A stretch of DNA of 23,434 nt from Pseudomonadota bacterium (GTDB lineage: Bacteria > Pseudomonadota > Alphaproteobacteria > Rhizobiales > Xanthobacteraceae), in the NCBI GenBank assembly GCA_023432845.1, contig JAEZEY010000204.1, positions 1 through 23,434 of the forward strand, in the 5' to 3' direction. The notes beneath the pieces are model-generated. The model had not been told where the DNA came from and made no database searches. It was given only the letters and a program-made list of their open reading frames with translations. Positions within the stretch are counted from its first letter, which is position 1, and each line of letters starts with the position of its first letter. This document shows positions 6,680-13,979 of the stretch, piece after piece. The position numbers and the translations under genes are program-made.

Positions 6680-7870
6680 TTGAATTTTGCCGCGACAATG
6701 ACGGCCGTATTGGCTGTCATGACAATTACCTCGGTGCCCGCCGCGCTTCGCGCCGCCGAGGCCCCTGAAAAACTCAGCGCCACCGTCGAGCGCACCGTGC
6801 GTCCGCTGCTCGCGCAGCATGACGTGCATGGCATCGCCGTCGGCGTGACCGCCGGCGGCCAGCAGTATTTCTTCAACTATGGTCTCGCCTCGAAGGAGAC
6901 GCAAACGCCGGTGACGAAGGAGACGCAAACGCCGGTGACGAAGGACACGCTGTTCGAGATCGGCTCGATCAGCAAGACTTTCGCCGCGACGCTCGTCACC
7001 TACGGCGCGGCCATCGGCAGGCTGTCACTCGACGACCACCCGGGCAAATACATGCCGGCTCTCAAGGGCACCGCGATCAACAAGGCGACCCTGCTTCACC
7101 TCGGCACCTATACCGCGGGCGGCCTGCCGCTGCTGTTTTCAAGCAAGATCAAATCCGACGCCGACGCGATTGCCTTCCTGCGGAATTGGAAGCCATCGGC
7201 CGCGCCGGGCACGCAGCGACGCTATTCGAACCCCAGCATCGGGCTGTTCGGCCACGTCGCCGCCCTGGCGATGAAGGGCGATTATGCGGATCTCATCGAA
7301 GCCGAGATTTTGCCCAAGCTCGGCCTTGCCAAGACTTTCATCCGCGTGCCGCAGGCGGCGATGGCCGACCATGCGCAAGGCTACGACCGCGCCAACCAGC
7401 CGGTCCGGCCCGGTTCGGCGCCGTTCTCGGACCCGGCCTACGGCATCAAGAGTTCGGCCGCAGACATGATCCGCTATCTCGAGCTCAACATGCAGCCGGA
7501 AACACTCGAGCCATCGATGCGTCGCGCCATCGAAGGCACCCATGTCGGCTACTTCAAGGTCGGCCCCTTGGTGCAGGGCCTCGGCTGGGAGCAATATCCC
7601 TACCCGATCCCGCTGAAACGCCTGCTTGCCGGCAACAGCGACAACATGGTGTTCGGGCCGCATGCCGCCATCGCGCTCAATCCACAGCGCGCGCCCACCC
7701 GCGATACCTTGTTCAACAAGACCGGCTCAACGCGCGGCTTCGGCGCCTATGCCGCCTTCGTGCCGGCCATGAAGATCGGCGTCGTCATCCTGTCGAACCG
7801 CAACATGCCGACGCCGGCGCGCATCGCGGCGGCGCATGCCATCCTGGAGGCGATCGCCCCCATGCAATAA
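6680..7870 (+). CDS. Class C (AmpC-type) beta-lactamase
   Basis: The 396-residue precursor of a periplasmic serine beta-lactamase has an N-terminal signal segment (residues 1-26, ending LRAA-E) and all AmpC motifs: S96-I-S-K99, Y182-S-N184 and K347-T-G-S350. Additional AmpC-specific stretches are LLHLGTYTAGGLPL, PGTQRRYSNPSIGLFG and GLGWEQYPYP, so it is a true class C enzyme rather than a generic esterase or DD-peptidase. The start is taken as TTG at 6680 because GAGGAAAG (6668-6675) precedes it; ATG at 6698 is the alternative but would leave a short signal peptide. No ampR-like LysR gene is adjacent, so control differs from the enterobacterial paradigm. An 8-residue tandem duplication (residues 72-87) lies immediately before the catalytic serine. 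The enzyme's substrate spectrum cannot be told from sequence. Confidence 0.93.
   Translation: MNFAATMTAVLAVMTITSVPAALRAAEAPEKLSATVERTVRPLLAQHDVHGIAVGVTAGGQQYFFNYGLASKETQTPVTKETQTPVTKDTLFEIGSISKTFAATLVTYGAAIGRLSLDDHPGKYMPALKGTAINKATLLHLGTYTAGGLPLLFSSKIKSDADAIAFLRNWKPSAAPGTQRRYSNPSIGLFGHVAALAMKGDYADLIEAEILPKLGLAKTFIRVPQAAMADHAQGYDRANQPVRPGSAPFSDPAYGIKSSAADMIRYLELNMQPETLEPSMRRAIEGTHVGYFKVGPLVQGLGWEQYPYPIPLKRLLAGNSDNMVFGPHAAIALNPQRAPTRDTLFNKTGSTRGFGAYAAFVPAMKIGVVILSNRNMPTPARIAAAHAILEAIAPMQ
6893..6940 (+). repeat. 24-bp in-frame tandem duplication in the beta-lactamase gene
   Basis: Two identical 24-base units (6893-6916 and 6917-6940) encode KETQTPVT twice, followed by KDTLFEIGSISK. Family members normally carry one such segment here, so one unit is a recent insertion or slippage product. 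Perfect nucleotide identity of the copies indicates youth. Confidence 0.95.
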
Positions 7871-7876
7871 CAACGA

Positions 7877-9049
7877 TCAGCGCTTGAGCCAGTCGCCGAT
7901 CCGCGTCACCGCTTCGTGCATCTCGGGCGTCGAACCAGCGTAGCAGAAGCGCAGATAATTGTGGCCGTTGATCGGATCAAAGTCGATGCCGGGCGTCGCC
8001 GCGACATTGGCCTCGTTCAGCATGCGCTTGGCGAAGTCGAGGCTATCATTGGAGAAGCGCGACACGTCGGCATACAGATAAAACCCGCCATCGACGGGCA
8101 GGAATTTGTCGAGGCCCGCTTTCGGCAAACCTTCGACCAGGATGCGCCGGTTTGCCTCATAGACATGCTTGACCGCTTCCATCTCCTCGGCGCCGTCGAA
8201 GGCCGCTTCCGCCGCGATCTGCGACAAGGCCGGCACTGAGATGGCGAAGTTCTGCTGCAACCGCTCGACCGAGCGCATCAGCGGCTCGGGCATCACCAGC
8301 CAGCCGATGCGCCAGCCGGTCATGCAAAAGTATTTCGAGAACGAATTGATGATCACGGCGTGATCGGACAGCTTGGCCGCGGTCTCGGCGGCGAAGGCGT
8401 AATCGAGCCCGTGATAGATCTCGTCGGAGATCACCTTGATGCCTTCGGCCTCGGCGGCAGCAATGAGCTGCGCCAGATGCTCGCGGTCCATCATCGTGCC
8501 GGTCGGATTGGCCGGGCTGGCGATCAGCAAACCGGCGAGCGGCTTTTGCCGGTGCGCCGCGATCAGCGCCTCCGACGAGATCACCCAGCGCGTCGCCGCC
8601 GAAGTCTCGATCAGGACCGGCTCGCAGCCGAGCGCCGTGAGGATATGCCGGTACGGCGGATAGCCGGGATTGGCGAGCGCCACCCGATCACCCGCCTCGA
8701 ACAGCGACAGGAAGGCCAGCATGAAACCACCGGACGAGCCGGTGGTTACCACCACCCGCGCCGGGTCCAGATCGAGGCCGTAGGTGTCGCTATAATGCCG
8801 CGCGATGCGCGCGCGCAGCGACGGCATGCCGAGCGCCTCGGTGTAGGCGATGCGGTCGGAAAGCGCCGCGCGCGCCGCCTCGAGCGCCGTCTTCGGCGCC
8901 GGCTGGAACGGTTGGCCTACTTCCATGTGGACGACGTGCCGCCCCTGCGCCTCCGCCTGCGCCGCCGCCGCCATCACGTCCATGACGATGAAGGGTGGCA
9001 CGTCGCTGCGCCGGGATGGAAGAATGAGATTTTTCGCCTTGTCGAGCAT
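7877..9049 (-). CDS. Class I/II pyridoxal-phosphate aminotransferase
   Basis: The 390-residue fold-type I aminotransferase has the PLP lysine K239 in SFSKYFCMTGWRIGW, N181 in SPANPTGT, D209 and Y212 in SDEIYHG, and the substrate carboxylate-binding arginine near the C-terminus (NYLRFCYAGS). The frame is open to 9250, but I chose ATG at 9049 because AGGA (9059-9062, minus strand) sits 9 bases upstream and the family starts at about this point. The amino donor and acceptor are not predictable; related genes are annotated as aspartate/aromatic or general aminotransferases. It converges with the beta-lactamase (6-bp gap) and diverges from the M48 protease. Confidence 0.9.
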   Translation of the reverse strand: MLDKAKNLILPSRRSDVPPFIVMDVMAAAAQAEAQGRHVVHMEVGQPFQPAPKTALEAARAALSDRIAYTEALGMPSLRARIARHYSDTYGLDLDPARVVVTTGSSGGFMLAFLSLFEAGDRVALANPGYPPYRHILTALGCEPVLIETSAATRWVISSEALIAAHRQKPLAGLLIASPANPTGTMMDREHLAQLIAAAEAEGIKVISDEIYHGLDYAFAAETAAKLSDHAVIINSFSKYFCMTGWRIGWLVMPEPLMRSVERLQQNFAISVPALSQIAAEAAFDGAEEMEAVKHVYEANRRILVEGLPKAGLDKFLPVDGGFYLYADVSRFSNDSLDFAKRMLNEANVAATPGIDFDPINGHNYLRFCYAGSTPEMHEAVTRIGDWLKR

Positions 9050-9211
9050 CGTCTTAAGTCCTGTCGGGGCATTGATCCGCCCCGCTGCTGCCGTATTCAG
9101 CGGCTTGCTTGGGATCAACGGAATTCGCGGTGACTCGCGGGTTCGGCATCGCCATTTCGTGATCACCGAAGACCGCAAAAGCGCGGCGGCGCCGCACCAA
9201 ATCGGCTTACA

Positions 9212-9241
9212 TTGACCCGGTTCGCCCGGGTCTCCTAAGTT
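9212..9241 (+). promoter_or_regulatory. Promoter candidate with operator-like inverted repeat for the M48 gene
   Basis: TTGACC (9212-9217) and TAAGTT (9236-9241) are 18 bases apart and resemble sigma70 elements; the predicted start leaves a leader of about 40 bases. An inverted repeat GACCCGG-TTCGC-CCGGGTC (9214-9232) overlaps the -35 and spacer. Confidence 0.45.
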
Positions 9242-9289
9242 CCGCGCCAATCGCCCTGAAGCAGCAATAACACCAGCGTTTAGAAGAGC

Positions 9290-10717
9290 ATGGAATTGAC
9301 GGGCTTACCTATCAGGACCGCTTCGCTCGCGCCAGCCGCCGGCCGGCGCATCCGGCAGGCCTTCGGCGTACTCACTGCCGTCGCCGTCGCGCTGGCCGGC
9401 ATTGGCCCGGCAGCCTCGCCAGCCGCCGCGCAGCAGCGCTCGGGCGGCATGTCGGTCATCCGCGACACCGAGATCGAGAACCTGCTGCGTGACTACGCCA
9501 CGCCCATCCTGCGCGCCGCCGGCCTCGCCCAGCAGAATGTCCGCGTCGTCGTGCTCAACAACCGCGCCTTCAACGCCTTCGTGATGGACGGCCGCCACAT
9601 CTTCATCAATGCCGGCGCGCTGTTCGACGCCAAGACACCGAACGAGATCATCGGCGTTTTCGCGCACGAGACCGGCCATCTCGCCGGCGGTCATCTGCTG
9701 AAACTGCGCGAGCAACTGGCGCGCGCGCAGACCGCCTCGATCATCGCGCTGCTGTTAGGAGCCGGCGCAGCTGTCGCCGGCGGCAGCAATGCTGGCGCCG
9801 CGGCGATCATGGCGCCGCAATCGGCGATCCAGCGCTCGCTCCTCGCTTATGTGCGCACGCAGGAGGACGCAGCCGACCACGCCGGCGTCAAATTCCTCAA
9901 CGCATCGCACCAATCCGCGCGCGGCATGATTGAGCTGTTCAAGCGGCTGTCAAACGAAGCGCTTTTCAACTCGCGCTATGTCGACCCTTATCTGCAGACT
10001 CACCCGATGCCGCAGGAACGTGTCGCGGCGCTGGAAGCGGTGGCGCGGCAGAGCCCCTATTTCGCCGTCAAGGATCCGCCGGCACTGCAGGCGCGCCATG
10101 ACATGATGCGCGCCAAGCTGTCGGGCTTCCTCGATCGGCCGGATACGGTGGCGCGGCGCTACCCCATGAGCGACCAGAGCATGCCGGCGCGCTATGCGCG
10201 GGCGATCGCAGCCTATCGCCATGCTGACTTGCGCAATGCGCTCGCCCAGATCGACGGTCTCATCCAGGCGCAGCCGGGCAACGCCTATTTCCAAGAGCTC
10301 AAGGGCCAGGCCTTGCTTGAAGCCGGTCGCGGCGCCGAGGCGGTGGCGCCGCTGCGCCGAGCGGTGCAGTTGTCGAACAATGCCCCCCTCATCCAGGTGA
10401 TGCTGGCGCAGGCGCTCATCGGTTCGAACAATACGGCCAGCGCCGAGGAAGCCGTCCGCCTTCTGAATTCGGCACTGGCGCGCGAGCCCACCATTCCGGA
10501 GGCCTATGACCAGCTCGCCATGGCCTATGGCCGCAAGGGTGACCTCGGCCGCGCCGACCTCGCCGCGGCGCAAGCTGCCCTTAACCGTGGTGACTTAAGA
10601 ACGGCTCGGCAGATCGCCGCTCGCGCCAAGGGGCGGCTGCCGGTCGGCTCGCCGCCCTGGGTGCGCGCCAACGACATCACCAATGACAAGCCGCAATCCC
10701 GCAACGCCCGCAATTGA
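9290..10717 (+). CDS. M48-family metalloprotease with TPR repeats (BepA-like)
   Basis: The 475-residue periplasmic zinc protease has a signal peptide at residues 1-47 (basic GRRIR, hydrophobic core, ASPAAA|QQ). The M48 catalytic domain (about 55-260) has H126-E-T-G-H130 and a downstream zinc ligand glutamate in RTQEDAADHAG (E192). The C-terminal half (about 300-450) is helical with TPR-like repeats (GNAYFQELKGQALLEAGR, PEAYDQLAMAYGRKGDLGRADLAAAQAALNRGD). This is the BepA/YfgC architecture, implicated in E. coli in outer-membrane protein quality control. GAAGAG at 9283-9288 is only one base from the ATG at 9290 but seven from a TTG at 9296, so the exact start is uncertain. It is followed by dsbA-like after 22 bases, probably as an operon for envelope protein folding. 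Confidence 0.9.
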   Translation: MELTGLPIRTASLAPAAGRRIRQAFGVLTAVAVALAGIGPAASPAAAQQRSGGMSVIRDTEIENLLRDYATPILRAAGLAQQNVRVVVLNNRAFNAFVMDGRHIFINAGALFDAKTPNEIIGVFAHETGHLAGGHLLKLREQLARAQTASIIALLLGAGAAVAGGSNAGAAAIMAPQSAIQRSLLAYVRTQEDAADHAGVKFLNASHQSARGMIELFKRLSNEALFNSRYVDPYLQTHPMPQERVAALEAVARQSPYFAVKDPPALQARHDMMRAKLSGFLDRPDTVARRYPMSDQSMPARYARAIAAYRHADLRNALAQIDGLIQAQPGNAYFQELKGQALLEAGRGAEAVAPLRRAVQLSNNAPLIQVMLAQALIGSNNTASAEEAVRLLNSALAREPTIPEAYDQLAMAYGRKGDLGRADLAAAQAALNRGDLRTARQIAARAKGRLPVGSPPWVRANDITNDKPQSRNARN

Positions 10718-10739
10718 ACCCCGACAAGGACCCATTCCG

Positions 10740-11504
10740 ATGAAAACCGCTAGCCGCATCCTCGCTGCCTGTGCGGGCCTGTTCGCGCTCGCGCTGACGC
10801 AGCCCGCGACGGCCGCCGAATTCTCAGGCTCCCAGCGCGACGAGATCGGCAAGATCGTGCGCGAATATCTGATTGCTAATCCGGAAGTCCTTCAGGAAGC
10901 CATGGCCGAGCTCGAAAAGCGCTCGCAGGTCGCCGAGGCCGAGAAGCACAAGGCAGCGGTGAAGCAGCACGCCGACGCCATCTTCTCGTCGAAGCGGCAG
11001 GTCACGCTCGGCAACCCCAAGGGCGACGTCACCGTCGTCGAATTTTTCGATTACAACTGCGGCTACTGCAAACGCGCCATGGAAGACATGATGGCGCTGC
11101 CGAAGGATCCCAAACTGAAAGTCGTGCTCAAGGAATTCCCGGTGCTCGGGCCGGGCTCGGTCGAGGCGGCGCAGGTCGCGGTCGCGGTGCGCATGCAGGA
11201 TCCGACCGGCAAGAAGTATCTCGACTTTCATCAGAAGCTCATGACCGGCCGCGGCCAGGCCGACAAGGCGCATGCCATGGCCGCTGCCAAAGGCGCCGGC
11301 GCCGACATGGCGCGACTGGAAAAAGACATGGCCAGCCCCGAAGTGAGAGAGACCTTGCAGGAGAGCTTCAAGCTCGCCGAAGCGCTCGGCATGAACGGCA
11401 CGCCGAGCTACGTCATCGGCAACGATATCGTCATCGGCGCGGTCGGCCTCGAGGCGCTTCAGGAAAAGGTCAACAACGCGCGTTGCGGCAAAGCGACCTG
11501 TTAG
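10740..11504 (+). CDS. DsbA-family thiol:disulfide oxidoreductase with ScsC-like N-terminal helix
   Basis: The 254-residue exported protein has a signal peptide at residues 1-26 (ATAA|EF), an N-terminal amphipathic helical region (about 29-82, IGKIVREYLIANPEVLQEAM then Lys/Glu-rich) like the ScsC/Com1 trimerisation arm, and a thioredoxin-fold DsbA domain. The active site is C107-G-Y-C110, and the cis-proline follows threonine in GTPSY (T221-P222). Two extra cysteines close the C-terminus (ARCGKATC). The ATG at 10740 follows AAGGA (10726-10730) with 9-base spacing, which I prefer over the upstream in-frame start inside the M48 gene. It likely oxidises or isomerises periplasmic disulfides. A strong terminator follows. 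Confidence 0.92.
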   Translation: MKTASRILAACAGLFALALTQPATAAEFSGSQRDEIGKIVREYLIANPEVLQEAMAELEKRSQVAEAEKHKAAVKQHADAIFSSKRQVTLGNPKGDVTVVEFFDYNCGYCKRAMEDMMALPKDPKLKVVLKEFPVLGPGSVEAAQVAVAVRMQDPTGKKYLDFHQKLMTGRGQADKAHAMAAAKGAGADMARLEKDMASPEVRETLQESFKLAEALGMNGTPSYVIGNDIVIGAVGLEALQEKVNNARCGKATC

Positions 11505-11562
11505 ATTTGGCGACCTTATGAATTCTGCCGCGGTGCGCTGCGGCATTCTGCTTATGCACAGG

Positions 11563-11592
11563 ACCGCCGGGCCGCTGGCCCGGCGGTTTTTT
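11563..11592 (+). terminator. Rho-independent terminator after the dsbA-like gene
   Basis: ACCGCCGGGCC (11563-11573) pairs perfectly with GGCCCGGCGGT (11577-11587) around a 3-base loop, followed by T6 (11587-11592). Confidence 0.92.
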
Positions 11593-11608
11593 ACGTCTAG
11601 AATGCGTA

Positions 11609-11633
11609 GGAACCCGAAACGCGGGTACGGGTT
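11609..11633 (+). promoter_or_regulatory. EcfG-type promoter candidate, near-leaderless start
   Basis: GGAAC (11609-11613) and GTT (11631-11633) are 17 bases apart (GGAAC-N16-GGTT), the same layout as at 1772. The -10 ends only 9 bases before the ATG at 11643, so a transcript would begin within a few bases of the start codon. That agrees with the absence of a Shine-Dalgarno sequence there. Confidence 0.5.
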
Positions 11634-11642
11634 GTCGCGCGC

Positions 11643-12779
11643 ATGTATACGATCGGACTGGAAGAGGAATTCTTCGTCTTTGATGCGTCGACGCGCCGCG
11701 CCGTGCGCCGCCTCGACAAGCGTTTCCTCGCGCGCGTGAAGCAATCGCTCGGCAAGGCCGTCGCCACCGAGATGCTGCAGTCGCAAATCGAAACCGTGAC
11801 ACCGGTGTGTGAAACCATGGGCGAGGCTCGCGCCCATCTGGCGCGGTTACGCGTGGCGCTGGGTGAGGCCGCGCGGGAACGCGGTCTCGGTATCGCCGCC
11901 ATGGGCACGTTTCCGCTCGCGTTCTGGCCGGAGATGACACCGACGCGAAAAGAACGGTACGGCGCCATCATGGACGACCTGCAGATGATCGGCCTGCGCA
12001 ACATGATGTGCGGGTTGCACGTTCATGTCGCGGTGCCGGATCTCGACACCCGCATCAATCTGATGCTGCGGCTCACGCCCTATCTGCCGCTGCTGCTGGC
12101 GCTGTCGACGTCGTCGCCGTTCTGGCAGGGCCATCTCACCGGCCTCACCGGCTATCGGCTCGCGGCTTATGACGAATTGCCGCGTACCGGCCTGCCCGAG
12201 TTGTTCCGCACCAATCAGGACTACGACGAATATGTCGCGGCGCTGGTCGGCGCCGGCATCATCCCGGACGCCAGCTACATCTGGTGGGCGATCCGGCCGT
12301 CGGTCGCGAACCCGACGCTCGAACTGCGCATCGCCGACAGTTGCACCCGGCTCGACGATGCTGTCGCCATCGCGGCGCTGTTCCGCTGCCTGGTGCGCGC
12401 GCTCGATCGCGACCGCAACGTCAATGCCGGCTTCGACCGCGTGGGCCGCGCCATCACCGCCGAGAACAAGTGGCATGCGCAGCGTCACGGCGTTGCCGCC
12501 ACTTTCGTCGAGCCGTTCTCGCGCCAGCCGATCAGCGCCGGGCAGTGGCTGGACCAGATCCGTCCCTTCATCGCGCCGGACGTCGAGGCTTTCGGCTGCG
12601 CCGCCGAGATCGCCCACCTCGCCCGCATCGTTGCCGAAGGCTCGAGCGGCGACCGCCAGCTCGCCCTGTTCAAGGCGGCGCCCGCCGCCGGCCGGCCGCG
12701 CCTCGCGGCCATCCGCCAGGTCATCGACTGGGTTGCCATGGAAACGCTGGCGACGGGACAACTCGCCTCCGCAGCCTGA
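11643..12779 (+). CDS. Carboxylate-amine ligase, YbdK/GCS2 family
   Basis: The 378-residue cytoplasmic ATP-dependent ligase belongs to the glutamate-cysteine ligase type 2 superfamily. Signatures are the N-terminal GLEEEFFVFD (metal/ATP-binding glutamates), MLQSQIETVTP, MCGLHVHVAVPD (residues 122-132), RFLxP-equivalent WWAIRPS, and ELRIADSCTRLDDAVAIAAL. E. coli YbdK shows weak gamma-glutamylcysteine ligase activity in vitro, but the real substrate of most members is unknown, so I do not call it gshA. There is no ribosome binding site before the ATG at 11643. It sits between the dsbA-like gene, with its terminator, and aroQ, and appears to be an independent unit under an EcfG-type promoter. 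A role in stress-time low-molecular-weight thiol or peptide synthesis is inference. Confidence 0.9.
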   Translation: MYTIGLEEEFFVFDASTRRAVRRLDKRFLARVKQSLGKAVATEMLQSQIETVTPVCETMGEARAHLARLRVALGEAARERGLGIAAMGTFPLAFWPEMTPTRKERYGAIMDDLQMIGLRNMMCGLHVHVAVPDLDTRINLMLRLTPYLPLLLALSTSSPFWQGHLTGLTGYRLAAYDELPRTGLPELFRTNQDYDEYVAALVGAGIIPDASYIWWAIRPSVANPTLELRIADSCTRLDDAVAIAALFRCLVRALDRDRNVNAGFDRVGRAITAENKWHAQRHGVAATFVEPFSRQPISAGQWLDQIRPFIAPDVEAFGCAAEIAHLARIVAEGSSGDRQLALFKAAPAAGRPRLAAIRQVIDWVAMETLATGQLASAA

Positions 12780-12833
12780 TTTCCCTATTCTTTTCCGTTA
12801 TTTACCTCATCCCCCGCGAGATGAGCCGCGCTC

Positions 12834-12862
12834 TTCCCCTCGCCGCCTCGGCCACCTATAAA
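12834..12862 (+). promoter_or_regulatory. Weak promoter candidate for aroQ
   Basis: A good -10 (TATAAA, 12857-12862) has a poor -35 (TTCCCC, 12834-12839) at 17-base spacing, 66 bases ahead of aroQ. GCCTCGG (12845-12851) and CCGAGGC (12890-12896) are complementary and flank the start region. Confidence 0.3.
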
Positions 12863-12928
12863 GCCTGCCGGCCGGTTCGCACCGACAATCCGAGGCAGCG
12901 CCGCAGCCGACAACTGCCGGAATCCTCA

Positions 12929-13381
12929 ATGGCCCAGACCATTTACGTCCTCAACGGACCCAACCTGAACATGCTCGGCGTCCGCGAACCGGCCAAATAC
13001 GGCCCCGCCACGCTCAAGGATGTTGAGACCCTGTGTGCCGCGACCTGCAAGCGCTTCGGCCTCGACTTGGTGTTCAGGCAATCCAACATCGAGGGCGAAC
13101 TGGTCACCTTCATCCAGGAGGCCCGGATCAACAAGGCTTCCGGCATCGTCATCAATCCGGCGGCCTATACCCATACGTCGGTCGCCATTCTCGATGCGCT
13201 GACCCTGACCGAGCTGCCGGTCATTGAAATCCACATTACCAATGTCCACCAGCGCGAAAGCTTCCGCCACCACTCCTATGTGTCGAAAGTGGCGCGGGGC
13301 GTGCTCGCCGGCTTCGGCATCCAGGGCTACGCGCTGGCGATCGAAGGCCTCGCCGGCATGATCGGCGCCAAAGAACGCTAA
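12929..13381 (+). CDS. aroQ: Type II 3-dehydroquinate dehydratase
   Basis: The 150-residue dodecameric enzyme of the shikimate pathway converts 3-dehydroquinate to 3-dehydroshikimate. It has the N-terminal LNGPNLNMLGVREPAKYG with catalytic Tyr24, the NPAAYTHTSVAILDAL motif, and IHITNVHQRE with catalytic His102, plus the FRHHSYVSKVARGVLAGFGIQGY C-terminal signature. Full length for the family. The start ATG at 12929 is the only one that gives the conserved N-terminus; the frame is open far upstream but without homology. It is followed after 103 bases by accB, an arrangement common in Hyphomicrobiales. Confidence 0.97.
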   Translation: MAQTIYVLNGPNLNMLGVREPAKYGPATLKDVETLCAATCKRFGLDLVFRQSNIEGELVTFIQEARINKASGIVINPAAYTHTSVAILDALTLTELPVIEIHITNVHQRESFRHHSYVSKVARGVLAGFGIQGYALAIEGLAGMIGAKER

Positions 13382-13387
13382 ATTGGA

Positions 13388-13406
13388 ACGTTAACAACTG
13401 TAACGT
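13388..13406. promoter_or_regulatory. Inverted repeat upstream of accB
   Basis: ACGTTA (13388-13393) and TAACGT (13401-13406) form a perfect 6-7-6 inverted repeat directly after the aroQ stop and 79 bases before accB. It has operator-like geometry, but no known regulator motif was recognised. Confidence 0.35.
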
Positions 13407-13484
13407 AAGAACTCATACGCTATGCCGCTATGCGCATGGGCCCCGGACCGCACCGGGCCCGCGCTTCAACTCGGAACCGTTTGA

Positions 13485-13952
13485 ATGGCAAAACCGCCGA
13501 AATCGCCTCTGGTCGACCGCGAACTCATCCAGGAGCTGTCGAAGCTGCTCGACGAGACCGGCCTCACCGAAATCGAGATCGAGCAGGACGGCCAGCGCAT
13601 CCGCGTCGCCCGCGGCAGCGTTGCCGTGTCGGCCGCCCCGGCGCCACGCGCCGCCCCGGCCGCCGTGCCGCAGCCGATCACCGAATCCGTCTCCATGCCG
13701 ATCGACGCGGCCAAGCATCCCGGAGTGGTCAAATCCCCGATGGTCGGTACCGCCTATCAGGCGCCGGAGCCGGGCGCCCGACCCTATATCGAGGTCGGCG
13801 CCAAGGTGAAGGCCGGCGAGACGCTGCTGATTATCGAAGCGATGAAGACCATGAACCAGATTCCGGCACCGCGCGCCGGCACGGTGGTGCAGATCCTGTT
13901 CGAGGATGGTCAGCCGGTCGAGTTCGGCGAGCCGCTGGTCATTATCGAGTGA
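13485..13952 (+). CDS. accB: Biotin carboxyl carrier protein of acetyl-CoA carboxylase
   Basis: The 155-residue carrier subunit begins with a helical region (DRELIQELSKLLDETGLTEIEIEQDGQRIRVAR) shared by AccB proteins, then an Ala/Pro linker (about 47-68), then the biotinyl domain (about 78-155). The biotinylated lysine is K121 in IEAMKTMNQ, and the thumb-like region is present (VGTAYQAPEPGARPYIEVG). It carries CO2 from AccC to the AccAD transferase, the first committed step of fatty-acid synthesis. No strong Shine-Dalgarno precedes the ATG. accC follows after 27 bases and is certainly cotranscribed. Confidence 0.97.
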   Translation: MAKPPKSPLVDRELIQELSKLLDETGLTEIEIEQDGQRIRVARGSVAVSAAPAPRAAPAAVPQPITESVSMPIDAAKHPGVVKSPMVGTAYQAPEPGARPYIEVGAKVKAGETLLIIEAMKTMNQIPAPRAGTVVQILFEDGQPVEFGEPLVIIE

Positions 13953-13979
13953 CGCTTCTCACGCCGCCGGGCAATCGCC

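Noticed and set aside
13385..13410. GGAAC after aroQ as an EcfG promoter for accB
   Set aside because: There is no GTT at any permitted spacing.
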